Origin: DATAES01 sp963721305
Lineage (GTDB): Bacteria; Actinomycetota; Acidimicrobiia; Acidimicrobiales; JACDCH01
Direction of reading: 5' to 3'
Assembly (NCBI GenBank): GCA_963721305.1
Contig: CAVRIR010000003.1
Span: 248,001-312,000, forward strand
DNA: 64,000 nt
In this document: piece after piece, positions 27,665-35,089 of the stretch
How positions within the stretch are numbered: position 1 is the first letter of the stretch
How the letters are laid out: every line of letters begins with the position of its first letter
Position numbers and translations under genes: made by a program
The notes under the pieces: generated by a model
Told to the model about the DNA's origin: nothing
Seen by the model: the letters and a program-made list of their open reading frames with translations, nothing else
Databases searched by the model: none

Positions 27665-27844
27665 GTGCCGCTGGTCCTCCAGGTGGTCCTCAGGCCGAAT
27701 CGCGAGCACCCGCTCGAGCACCTGGGCTGGAACATCGCGGTCATCGCTCCGGGGATCAAGTTCGACTGTTGGCCACTCGGCAATCTCTTCGGCTGCCTGA
27801 TCCGTATCTGCTCAGGGTGTCGCGCTGAGCTGAAAGCCCCTTGA
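27665..27844 (+). CDS. Possible 59-residue small protein (uncertain)
   Basis: A short open frame from GTG 27665 to TGA 27842-27844 lying just after rnpB. Third codon positions are strongly G/C, as in real genes here, and it would encode PLVLQVVLRPNREHPLEHLG, then WNIAVIAPGIKFDCWPLGNL and FGCLIRICSGCRAELKAP. The end holds four Cys and some hydrophobic stretches. I see no convincing ribosome-binding site and know no family. It may equally be noncoding trailer sequence of rnpB. Kept as a candidate only. Confidence 0.25.
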   Translation: MPLVLQVVLRPNREHPLEHLGWNIAVIAPGIKFDCWPLGNLFGCLIRICSGCRAELKAP

Positions 27845-27904
27845 TGGTGATGGTTACGACGCGGGGCCTCCGTGCGCCCCACTGCGACAAGGGAGACCCG
27901 GACG

Positions 27905-28231
27905 ATGAGATCTCTACGAAAGCTGGTTGTGGTTGGCCTGATCGCGATCGCGCCGACACTTGGCATCGCCGGTATGGCGGGCGCAACTCCGAGTCCGAAT
28001 GGCCCGGGGCAGCCCGGCACCGGAGGGGGCGATGGCTCCACCAGTTGCGCGAACTTCACGACGACGCCTGGAAACTCCGCGTCCGCGCAGTCGCCGTTCA
28101 ACCCGAACGGCAACGCGGGACTCCACTACGCCGGCAACCCGGGCACGGCTTCGGCGGAGCACAGCAACAGCACCCATTCCATCTCCGAGTACGACATCGC
28201 CTGCTTCCAACAGACAGTTCACGGGCACTGA
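27905..28231 (+). CDS. Small secreted protein with NPNGNAGLHYAG motif
   Basis: 108 residues from ATG 27905, with AAGGGAGA about 10 bases upstream. The signal peptide (MRSLRKLVVVGLIAIAPTLGIAGMAGA) is followed by a Gly/Pro-rich stretch. The remainder, SPFNPNGNAGLHYAGNPGTA, then HSISEYDIACFQQ, matches a widespread family of short exported actinobacterial proteins (often mis-called adenylate cyclase) with F-N-P-x-G-x-A-G-x-H-Y-A-G and S-x-Y-D-V-A-C words. Two Cys (CANF and ACFQ) probably form a disulfide. The function is unknown; it stands alone with its own upstream region of about 60 bases after the preceding candidate frame. Confidence 0.75.
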   Translation: MRSLRKLVVVGLIAIAPTLGIAGMAGATPSPNGPGQPGTGGGDGSTSCANFTTTPGNSASAQSPFNPNGNAGLHYAGNPGTASAEHSNSTHSISEYDIACFQQTVHGH

Positions 28232-28335
28232 CGGAATCAGGAACCGGCGTTGCTGCCGGCGCGTGGGCGCGTCCCAGAGCGGGGCGATTCGTGCGCGTGG
28301 CTGCGGTTGGCGTTCATTCGAGGCGATGCTGAGCA

Positions 28336-28887
28336 CTACGAGACCGGCGTGAGCGCAAAGACTGGATGCTGGTCGGCTTCGGCTGCGATCGCATCGTCGG
28401 ACGAACGCTTCGTGACGTCGAAGTGGCGGCGCACGACCCAATGGGTGGGCATCGTGAGGTACGCCCGCAACACCGGCGTTGCTTCGCGTGCGTCGAGTTC
28501 CCGCGCCTCGTACATGGTGCGCTTGTCGCCCCGCCGCAATTCGAGCTGCGCAGCTCGTCGGACGTTGCGTACCCAAGCAACCTCGCCGTAAGGCGACACG
28601 ACCCACACGTCGCCATCACGTATGACTGGAACCACCGGCGTGCCGTGCGGCTCTCCGGTCACCCGCCCGCGCACGGTGAGAAGTCGCATGAACGCCGGGG
28701 CCCGCCCGCGTTCTAGCCCTCGCGTCAGCCTCGCGTTCGCCCAACGTAGGAAGCGCGGGGGGCGGTTTGCATCGCCGGTCGCGCTCACTGGGGCGTACCG
28801 ACCGCACGCTCGAGGAAGCTGTACGGCACTGAGCGGATTTTCCTCGGTTCCGTGGACATCTGCAAGCAGCTCGCCCGGCGCCGACAA
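28336..28887 (-). CDS. Deazaflavin (F420)-dependent nitroreductase-family protein, DUF385
   Basis: Up to 183 residues; the true start may be internal, near RFLRWANARLTRGL, because the first ~45 residues look unlike the family. The core RLLTVRGRVTGEPHGTPVVPVIRDGDVWVVSPYGEVAWVRNVRRA, then LELRRGDKRTMYEARELD, is the split-barrel fold of the Ddn/DUF385 group. These proteins use reduced F420 to reduce quinones, nitro compounds or unsaturated lipids in actinobacteria. Family members are usually about 130-150 residues, consistent with a later start. The gene stands alone on the minus strand, convergent with the small secreted protein gene. Confidence 0.75.
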   Translation of the reverse strand: MSAPGELLADVHGTEENPLSAVQLPRACGRYAPVSATGDANRPPRFLRWANARLTRGLERGRAPAFMRLLTVRGRVTGEPHGTPVVPVIRDGDVWVVSPYGEVAWVRNVRRAAQLELRRGDKRTMYEARELDAREATPVLRAYLTMPTHWVVRRHFDVTKRSSDDAIAAEADQHPVFALTPVS

Positions 28888-28949
28888 CGTGTACGCAGGA
28901 GCATTCGTGAGCAGCTTGGCGCGCGCCCGAATGCGACGCCGCTACCCGC

Positions 28950-28989
28950 GTGAGGAACGCCGACTAAATAGAGGGTCGGCGTTCCTCAC
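28950..28989. terminator. Perfect 15-bp inverted repeat, likely terminator
   Basis: GTGAGGAACGCCGAC (28950-28964) and its exact complement GTCGGCGTTCCTCAC (28975-28989) flank a 10-base AT-rich loop. It lies 33 bases past the stop of the minus-strand gene at 29023-29823 and upstream of the DUF385 gene. There is no T-run on either strand, so it may act as a GC-type terminator or RNA-stability hairpin. Confidence 0.6.
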
Positions 28990-29022
28990 CCGTCGTGTTT
29001 CGCTTACTTGTGGGCGCGGCGC

Positions 29023-29823
29023 TTAGGCGGCGACGGCCTTGCATTCGCCGAGCGCGTGGCCGCCCACGATGTCAGGTGATCCGGTGGAGTCACCGAACTG
29101 GACCTGCGGCGAGTTGCCGAAGCAGATCATGTTGCCCTGGACCGTGTTCGTCGTGAGCTCGCTCGCGTCCGGATCCGCAAACGTGTTGCCCTGATAGATG
29201 ACGTTCCGAGCGACGCTGTCGCGGATGAACCCAGCCCAGCAGGACTGCACACCCTCGATGATCGCATTGCCGCCAAAACTCGAATCCTCGAAGTCGATGT
29301 ACGCCGGCGAACCCCCACTATTGGGAATCGTGCTATCGCACGTAACGCCGCCACCGCCTCCCTGCACCACCGCGTTCGAACCGATCGTCGTTGCGTGCAC
29401 GATGACAGCAAGCGCGCCTTGTGCGATGAGGTTCTGGCCGATGGTGTCGTGCGTGATCAACGTGCCGACCGCTTGATCGGGATCGTTGAAGCACACGAAC
29501 GCCTCGGGCTCACATCCAAGAACCAGCACGCCGTTGGACTGAACCATCAGGTTCCCGCCAACGTGCACATCACTGCCTCCGAACGCTGCGATCAGCTCAC
29601 CGCTCGGCGCGACCGTGAGATTGTGCGTGACAGTGACCGTTCCAGCGTCCACTGTGCACGGCCCAGTAATCGTGAGCGACGAATAGGACCCGGCGGTCAC
29701 CGAACCGCCGCTGCAGGTGCCCCCGCTCGCCGCGTAGCTCGCGGTGGGCGCCACCAACTGCAGTGCCCCGGCCGCGACGACGAGCACCGCCAGCACACCG
29801 AACCGCTTAGCCATCCAAGCCAT
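29023..29823 (-). CDS. Secreted beta-helix-like protein, unknown
   Basis: 266 residues. The signal peptide (MAWMAKRFGVLAVLVVAAGALQLVAPTASYA) is followed by short alternating beta-strand repeats of the kind VTAGSYSSLTITGPCTVDAG, VTVTHNLTVAPSGELIAAFG, VHVGGNLMVQSNGVLVLGC, GQNLIAQGALAVIV, GSNAVVQGGG, GGNAIIEGV, ARNVIYQGNTF and QGNMICFG. This reads like a right-handed beta-helix, with one hydrophobic rung per 20-odd residues, similar to polymer-forming (bactofilin-like) or pectate-lyase-like folds. Six or more Cys suggest disulfides. No catalytic site is visible. A related secreted family is common in soil actinobacteria with no known role. A perfect hairpin lies just downstream. Confidence 0.65.
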   Translation of the reverse strand: MAWMAKRFGVLAVLVVAAGALQLVAPTASYAASGGTCSGGSVTAGSYSSLTITGPCTVDAGTVTVTHNLTVAPSGELIAAFGGSDVHVGGNLMVQSNGVLVLGCEPEAFVCFNDPDQAVGTLITHDTIGQNLIAQGALAVIVHATTIGSNAVVQGGGGGVTCDSTIPNSGGSPAYIDFEDSSFGGNAIIEGVQSCWAGFIRDSVARNVIYQGNTFADPDASELTTNTVQGNMICFGNSPQVQFGDSTGSPDIVGGHALGECKAVAA

Positions 29824-30214
29824 TTGAGTTCCCCCCGATCAGTTGTCGGACTCGCAACCTAATAGCCACCGAGCGCGCGCACCAGGCCGGGGCCTTCGCC
29901 ACTGTGAGCACACACTCTGTCCAGCGCCTTGCCGTTGTCCGTCTCCCCAGAGGCCGGTTGCAGACCTTGAGCTACCGGGGCGGTGAGCGAGTGCACTGGT
30001 CCTCAGCCGGTCCTCAGCTCGACTCCGGAGGGCGACGTTCGCCGGCACTCGTCGAGGTGGTGTTACGGCTCGCGCGGATGATTGATCGGTGCGAGGCCGT
30101 GCCCGTCGCGGCCCGCGAGTTCCTGCTCTACCAAACCGTCATTCGATCGAGCCGCGGACGACCAAGGACGCGTGGACATAACGCGCTTCTCGGGGATCAC
30201 CTTTTGTGCGGGGT
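29824..30214. other. Intergenic region without a supported gene
   Basis: About 390 bases between two minus-strand genes. A plus-strand open frame (29904-30284) crosses into the coding region of the neighbour and its Arg-rich product has no family-like pattern, so I reject it. The segment should hold the promoter of the beta-helix gene at its left end; no clear -35/-10 pair, repeat or RNA structure stands out. Confidence 0.5.
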
Positions 30215-31057
30215 TCAGACCGGGTCCACCGCCGGTGTGTCGCCGTCCATGACATGTTCGGTCCATCGGCTTCCGTCCCAGTAGCGGCGCTCGTGACGCC
30301 CGGTCGGATCGGACCACCAGCCCCCCACTGGTGGCGGCGGGAGTTCCGCATTCGACTCGGTTGGAGGTGGGTTCACCGCCGCAGGCGCGGGCGATCCGGT
30401 CGATGGACGCTGCTGATCGTGCTCTGTGACCTGCTCTTGGATCCGGGCGATGAAGTCCTCGACTTCGCCGTGAAAATGCGCCAACGCGAGATCAAGCCTG
30501 AATCGCACCACGGTCGCGATCTTCGCCGGGTACATGAACCCGCTCGTCTTCTGACGGTTGGAAACCTGAATCGCGGTCCACGGCCACTGGCGGTCGTCCA
30601 CGTGCTGCACTCCCAGGAGCTTGGCGAACCCCCACTCCCGGGTCGCCTTGATCCCTTGAAACACGAGTCGCTGATCCGTGATGGTGACGGTGCCTGTGTC
30701 GATTGGCGTTGGTGTCTCATCGCCTTGGACGTAGTGGCCCTTGGTCGAACCGATGCGGTAGCGGATACCACTGGTAATCGGGATCGAGAACCCTTGTGAC
30801 CGGCCCTCCCATTGGCCGGGAAGCCGGCGGGGCTCGATCAGTGCTGGGCCTTCGAGTACTTGGAAGGTGCGCTCGTCGTGCTTCAGGATGAGCCCGGACC
30901 CGTCGTCGACTCCATTGAAGGTGCGGGCCTCGGACAAGAACTGTCGTAGTTGCTCGTTCCCGGCTTGCCAACCCGCGAGTTTCGCTGCCTCGGCTTTGGC
31001 GCGCTTCTGTGCGGCATGCTCTGCAGTGCGTTGACGGTATTGATCAAGCCAACCCAT
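30215..31057 (-). CDS. DUF2510-domain protein
   Basis: 280 residues from the Met at 31057 (MGWLDQYRQRTAEHAAQKRAKAEAAKLAGW); a longer frame begins at 31177 but its first 40 residues are compositionally unlike a protein start. The N-terminal helix leads to a beta-rich middle (DDGSGLILKHDERTFQVLEG; GTVTITDQRLVFQGIKATREWGFAKLLGVQHVD), which resembles PH-like or 'short C-terminal' signalling domains of actinobacteria. The C-terminus ends in a Pro-rich linker and a DUF2510 module (GGWWSDPTGRHERRYWDGSRWTEHV), a short Trp-rich motif found at termini of many actinobacterial membrane or signalling proteins. The role is unknown. It is divergent from the acetyltransferase gene. Confidence 0.7.
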   Translation of the reverse strand: MGWLDQYRQRTAEHAAQKRAKAEAAKLAGWQAGNEQLRQFLSEARTFNGVDDGSGLILKHDERTFQVLEGPALIEPRRLPGQWEGRSQGFSIPITSGIRYRIGSTKGHYVQGDETPTPIDTGTVTITDQRLVFQGIKATREWGFAKLLGVQHVDDRQWPWTAIQVSNRQKTSGFMYPAKIATVVRFRLDLALAHFHGEVEDFIARIQEQVTEHDQQRPSTGSPAPAAVNPPPTESNAELPPPPVGGWWSDPTGRHERRYWDGSRWTEHVMDGDTPAVDPV

Positions 31058-31438
31058 GCGCGCCCCGCGACCACGAGCGTAGAAGGCGAAGTTAGCCCGA
31101 GCATCGCCGGAGCCGCGGGGCTGGCGGATCGTCGCAGTACTGGACCTGGGCCTTTGCGCGTTCCGTCCAGTCGACACACGGCTCGGACGGCGCTCACCGC
31201 GAGGGCGCAGGCACTCGACGGAGCGTGTTCTCGTTCATTTGCGCGCGCGAGGCGACGACAGGACCGGCTTCCGTGTGCCTTGGCTGCGTGGAGGTGCGGG
31301 ATGCGAGCGGCTTCAACAGGACGACCCGATTGTTCCAGTGCGCGGCGGTCACCGTTGCGTGCGATGTGTCGGGAGCGTCCGGCGGCCTTCGCGAAAGTCA
31401 TGTGCTCGGGACCGGGACTGCTGGCAAGGATGCGCAAG
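31058..31438. other. Divergent intergenic region without a supported gene
   Basis: About 380 bases between the DUF2510 gene (leftwards) and the acetyltransferase gene (rightwards). Open frames on both strands run through it but lack plausible starts or protein-like composition. It should contain both promoters; I could not assign hexamers with confidence. Confidence 0.45.
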
Positions 31439-32101
31439 ATGTCGGAGGTCGCACCGTCGCTGCGCACGCCGCGGCTTCGTCTCGTTCCGATCGGTCCGGA
31501 CAACGCTGCAGACCTGTGGCTCGTGCACGACGACGACGCGGTGGTCCCGTGGTACGACGGCTGGCGACCGTCGCGTGACGAGGCCGACGAACGCGCTCGG
31601 GGCATAGCCGAGTCGTGGAGGCTCCACGGTGTGCACAAGTGGATGGCGTACGACCGTGACAGCGGCGAGGTCGTCGGCCGCGGCGGCCTCTCGCGGCCCC
31701 CGATCGATGATGATTGGGGCCAGCTCTACGCGTTCCTTCCGCACGAGCCGTGGGTGCGTGAAGCGCACGAGAGCGAGCGGCCGTACAGGGCGCACGCCTG
31801 CTGGTTGGAGATCGGATGGGCGCTGCGCCACGAGTACTGGGGTCGGGGGTACGCGTCGGAGATCGGCAGTGCGGGCCTGGCGTATGCGTTCGACGTGCTC
31901 GGGGCGCGTGCCGTGGTGTCGTGCACCGTGCGCCACAACGTGCGGTCGCGGGCGGTGATGGAGCGGATCGGGATGCGGTTCGCCGGCGAGATCTACAGCC
32001 GAGGCCCGGTCGTGGGCGAGGACGCCGTTCGCGACGACGCCGATCGCGACGACGCACCCTTCGCCGTCAGCCTGATACTCGGCGAAGAAGGAAGGCGCTG
32101 A
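31439..32101 (+). CDS. GNAT-family N-acetyltransferase (RimJ/RimL type)
   Basis: 220 residues from ATG 31439, which has AAGGA eight bases upstream; another ATG at 31430 is in frame. It opens with the RimJ/RimL pattern LRTPRLRLVPIGPDNAADLWLVHDD, continues with GRGGLSRPP and YAFLPH, and has the acetyl-CoA-binding region IGWALRHEYWGRGYASEIGSAGLAYAFDVLGARAVVSCTVRHNVRSRAVMERIGMRFAGEI in consecutive motifs (Q/R-x-x-G-x-G/A equivalent: YWGRGYAS). Such enzymes acetylate protein N-termini, antibiotics or small amines. The substrate cannot be told from sequence. It is followed by the DUF1801 gene 90 bases downstream on the same strand. Confidence 0.8.
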   Translation: MSEVAPSLRTPRLRLVPIGPDNAADLWLVHDDDAVVPWYDGWRPSRDEADERARGIAESWRLHGVHKWMAYDRDSGEVVGRGGLSRPPIDDDWGQLYAFLPHEPWVREAHESERPYRAHACWLEIGWALRHEYWGRGYASEIGSAGLAYAFDVLGARAVVSCTVRHNVRSRAVMERIGMRFAGEIYSRGPVVGEDAVRDDADRDDAPFAVSLILGEEGRR

Positions 32102-32191
32102 CTTCAGGCGAGCGCAGAAGTGCATGATCTGGCGCGGTCCGCTTTCGCGGCGTGCGCTGCCGGGTGAGTGTGCTGGGATGCGTGACGAACT

Positions 32192-32587
32192 GTGACCTAC
32201 ACCACCGATCCGCGAGTGGACGCGTACATCGACGCGCTGCCGGGGTGGCAGCAGGCGATCTGCCGCCGCGTCCGCGACCTTGTCCACGGGGCGGATCCCG
32301 CGGTCACAGAGACGATCAAGCGGCGCGTGCAGCCGTACTTCGTACTCGACGGCAACATCTGTGCCTTGCTCGCGACCAAGGACCACGTGAACGTCTTCCT
32401 CTACGACGGCGGGATCGTCCCTGATCCCGAGCGAATCATCACCTCCGGGCACTCGAACAAGACCGCACGTACGGTCGCCATCTACGAGGACGAGCCGATC
32501 AACGCTTCTGCTCTGTCAGCGATGTTCAAGCAGATCATCGCCAACAATCGAGCTGGCGGATGGCGGAAACTCAACTCCGAACGTTGA
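32192..32587 (+). CDS. DUF1801-family protein
   Basis: 131 residues, GTG start. It has the compact DUF1801 (YdhG-like) pattern: DPRVDAYIDALPGWQQAICRRVRDLVHGADPAVTETIKRRVQPYFVLDGNICALLATKDHVNVFLYDGG, and the end ARTVAIYEDEPINASALSAMFKQIIANNRAGGW. Members adopt a small alpha/beta fold; one Bacillus member has been linked to iron delivery by frataxin-like behaviour, but most are uncharacterised. Length and motif order match the family. It stands 90 bases after the acetyltransferase gene and may share its transcript. Confidence 0.8.
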   Translation: MTYTTDPRVDAYIDALPGWQQAICRRVRDLVHGADPAVTETIKRRVQPYFVLDGNICALLATKDHVNVFLYDGGIVPDPERIITSGHSNKTARTVAIYEDEPINASALSAMFKQIIANNRAGGWRKLNSER

Positions 32588-32944
32588 CCGCCGAGCCGTG
32601 CATCTGCCGATCTGTGCGACGACGCGCAACGGCCGCCTGCGGGTTGGCTGGGCAGGCGGCCGTTCCGTCACCAGGATCACGCAGGGGGTGCGTGCTCGCT
32701 GTCCTGACTCAAAGGCGGAAATCGTTGGGAGTGGTTGCCTCCTCTCGGTCTTCTGCTCCGACGTTGAGAAGCAGTTGCGTCGACTATGAGCTCGGAGTGT
32801 TTCGGGCGGATTGCCTGGCTGCGAAGTAATCGTCTCCTGACAACGCCCAGCCCAACGCGGTGATGCATGCAACCGGGGGCAACTTCGTGGTCGCGGCCAG
32901 GCGCAAAGAGTCACCTCCGAGTGCCGGCGTGGGACCCTAGGAGC
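32588..32944. other. Intergenic region without a supported gene
   Basis: About 357 bases between two plus-strand genes. It contains near-palindromic GC stretches around 32625-32665 (GCAACGGCCGCCTGCGGG ... GCAGGCGGCCGTTCC) that could form a strong stem and act as a terminator for the DUF1801 gene. Short open frames here have no family resemblance. Confidence 0.5.
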
Positions 32945-33814
32945 ATGAAGGTCAACGACGTTTGGCGCTTCCCGGTCAAGTCGATGCTCGGTGAGCGTCG
33001 CGAGTCGGTCGATGTCACTCCCCACGGAATTGTCGGTGACAGGTCGTGGGCGATCATCGACCGGGTCGATGGCAAGGTCGCGAGCGCGAAGAACCCGCGC
33101 AAGTGGCGTGCGTTGCTCGAGTGTCGGGCCGAATTCCTCGAGCAGCCGCAACGTCTCGCCGACCGCCCACCGGTGCGCATCACATTTCCCGATGGGCGAA
33201 GCACCACCAGCGACGCGGTCGATATCGACGCCACCTTGAGCGAGTTCCTGGGGCGGGATGTGACGTTGGCGAGCGCAGCGCCCGACGGATCGGTGTACGA
33301 GGCAGCGTGGCCCAACGTCGACGGAATCGCCCCCGCCGACTTCATCGAGCGCACCCAGGCCCGAGTCGACGAGGGTGAGTCCGTGAGCGAGCTGCCGCTG
33401 GGGCTGGCCGCGCCACCACACTCGTTCTTCGATCTCGCCGCGCTACACGTCGTGACAACGTCGTCGCTCGAGCGACTGCGCGAGCTGCAGCCGACCGTTG
33501 ACTTCAGCGTCCAGCGCTTCCGCCCCAACTTCGTCGTCGACGGCGCGCCGGCCGGCTTCGCAGAGAACGACTGGGTCGGCGCGAACTTGCAGCTCGGACC
33601 GACGGCGACGGTAAACGTGATGATGCCCACCATGCGCTGTGTCATGACGACACTCGCACAAGGGAGTCTCCCTGGGGATCGTGGCGTGCTTCGGACGGTC
33701 GCCGCGCACAACCGGGTCGAGATCAGTGGCTTGGGCGCGTGGGCGTGCGTCGGAGCGTACGCAGGGGTTGTCGAGCCGGGCACCGTGTGTGTCGGCGACT
33801 CGGTCCAGATGTGA
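32945..33814 (+). CDS. MOSC-domain protein
   Basis: 289 residues. The N-terminal MOSC beta-barrel (VNDVWRFPVKSMLGERRESVDVTPHGIVGDRSWAIID) is followed by the MOSC core. Features are RFRPNFVVDGAPAGFAENDWVGANLQLG and a conserved Cys in MPTMRCVMTTLAQG that in this family receives sulfur or binds the molybdenum cofactor. Proteins of this type (YcbX/mARC/MOCOS-related) handle molybdenum cofactor or reduce N-hydroxylated compounds. No ferredoxin domain is attached. Length fits the two-domain form. The stop overlaps an in-frame ATG of the next reading frame by one base, but I place the next gene's start later. Confidence 0.85.
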   Translation: MKVNDVWRFPVKSMLGERRESVDVTPHGIVGDRSWAIIDRVDGKVASAKNPRKWRALLECRAEFLEQPQRLADRPPVRITFPDGRSTTSDAVDIDATLSEFLGRDVTLASAAPDGSVYEAAWPNVDGIAPADFIERTQARVDEGESVSELPLGLAAPPHSFFDLAALHVVTTSSLERLRELQPTVDFSVQRFRPNFVVDGAPAGFAENDWVGANLQLGPTATVNVMMPTMRCVMTTLAQGSLPGDRGVLRTVAAHNRVEISGLGAWACVGAYAGVVEPGTVCVGDSVQM

Positions 33815-33882
33815 TGCGTGAGCGCGCGCGTCGCGCCACGTCCGCAACGCCTCGAGTGCGACCGGGTACCGTCACCGGACCG

Positions 33883-35043
33883 ATGGAACCGGCCGTGGAT
33901 CGCCTCGATGTGTTGTCGCGCGGCGAACGGGTGGCGCTGCGTGCGTTGCTCGTGCGCGCGACGGCGGCGTCCGCCCGCGGAGGCGACAGGGTCGAGCTGG
34001 CGCGCATGGTCGCTGGTGCACCGGTCGACCAGCTCCCGGCCGCCGCCAAGTTGCACCGCATCGGCGGGACGGTGTTGGGAGGTCTCGATGGCGTGGTCGG
34101 TGTTCCGACGGCGGTGCGCGACGCGCTCACCATGCTGCGCCAGCGCGCTGCCATGGACCACCTCGTCGCCGTTGGTGGGCTGAGCCAGATCGGCGATGCG
34201 TTCGACGGGCTCTCGTGGGTCGTGATGAAGGGACCAGAGCTCGCGGCCCGCGTGTACCCGGATGTGGGCGATCGTGCCTATACGGACGTCGATCTGCTCG
34301 TCTCGCGCCACGACTACCCGCGGGCGATGGCGATCCTCGCCGAGCTCGGCTACGTCCCCACGATGCGCAACTGGGCGCTCGCCGAGTACATGCTCGCTGG
34401 CCAGGTAGGGATGACCAACGGCCGGCTGAAGATCGATCTGCACTGGCACCTGCACTACTCCGCCGAGGATCGCCGGCCGTTCGCCTTCGACCCGGAGGGA
34501 ATGCTCGAACGCCGGCGCTCGGCCGACCTCTCGGGTCTGAAGCTGCCGATCCTCGACCCCGTCGATGGGCTGCTGACGCTGGCCTTCCACGCCGCCCGCT
34601 CCGACGGCCACCGCCTGGTGTGGATGAAGGACATCGAGCGGGCCATTGCGGTCGACGAACCCGATTTCGACGAACTGGTGGTCCGCTGCCGCGACGAGCG
34701 GTGTGGTCCGCCCGTTGGTCTGATGCTCCATCGGGCGCGGGCGATCGTCGATGCCGACGTGCCCGTGGATGCCATCAACGCCCTGATGCCGGCTGGGCTC
34801 GGCGTCGCCGACCATGCCGTGTGCGCCGTGGTCGACCCCGTGCAGCTGCACGAGCGACCGACGGTGACCCGGCTGTTCACCCGTTCGGTGCGCTCGTCGC
34901 TCGCCTCGACCGTCCTCGAAGTTCCGACACGGACCTGGCACCTGATGAGCCGCCGGCTGCGTCCGCCGGCCGTGAGCGAGACCGACGACCCGGACGAGAA
35001 GGCCAGCTACCTCCGCGCCGTCGCGACGGCGTCGGAGCGCTGA
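33883..35043 (+). CDS. NTP_transf_5 nucleotidyltransferase-fold protein of the lasso cluster
   Basis: 386 residues from ATG 33883 (ATG 33814 would add an Arg-rich, unlikely extension). It resembles the uncharacterised nucleotidyltransferase family PF14907 that recurs in lasso-peptide and related RiPP clusters. The core reads VVMKGPELAARVYPDVGDRAYTDVDLLVSRHDYPRAMAILAELGY with the K-G and D-x-D-L metal-site pattern, then LKIDLHWHLHYSAEDRRPFAFD, LPILDPVDGLLTLAFHAARSDGHRLVWMKDIERAI. In described clusters this protein acts on the lasso tail after or with the HprK-like kinase; the exact reaction is not settled, so I give none. It precedes the ABC exporter by 46 bases, forming a forward pair. Confidence 0.75.
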   Translation: MEPAVDRLDVLSRGERVALRALLVRATAASARGGDRVELARMVAGAPVDQLPAAAKLHRIGGTVLGGLDGVVGVPTAVRDALTMLRQRAAMDHLVAVGGLSQIGDAFDGLSWVVMKGPELAARVYPDVGDRAYTDVDLLVSRHDYPRAMAILAELGYVPTMRNWALAEYMLAGQVGMTNGRLKIDLHWHLHYSAEDRRPFAFDPEGMLERRRSADLSGLKLPILDPVDGLLTLAFHAARSDGHRLVWMKDIERAIAVDEPDFDELVVRCRDERCGPPVGLMLHRARAIVDADVPVDAINALMPAGLGVADHAVCAVVDPVQLHERPTVTRLFTRSVRSSLASTVLEVPTRTWHLMSRRLRPPAVSETDDPDEKASYLRAVATASER

Positions 35044-35089
35044 CCCGGCGCTCCCGCTCTGGGGCGGGTCCCGACGGCGGAGAGTCGCC

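Noticed and set aside
27649..28113. A 154-codon minus-strand frame between rnpB and the small secreted protein.
   Set aside because: Covers the antisense of a clear signal-peptide gene and has no recognisable family; codon pattern favours the plus strand.
29904..30284. A 126-codon plus-strand frame in the gap between two minus-strand genes.
   Set aside because: Runs into the DUF2510 coding region in antisense and shows no family-like motif.
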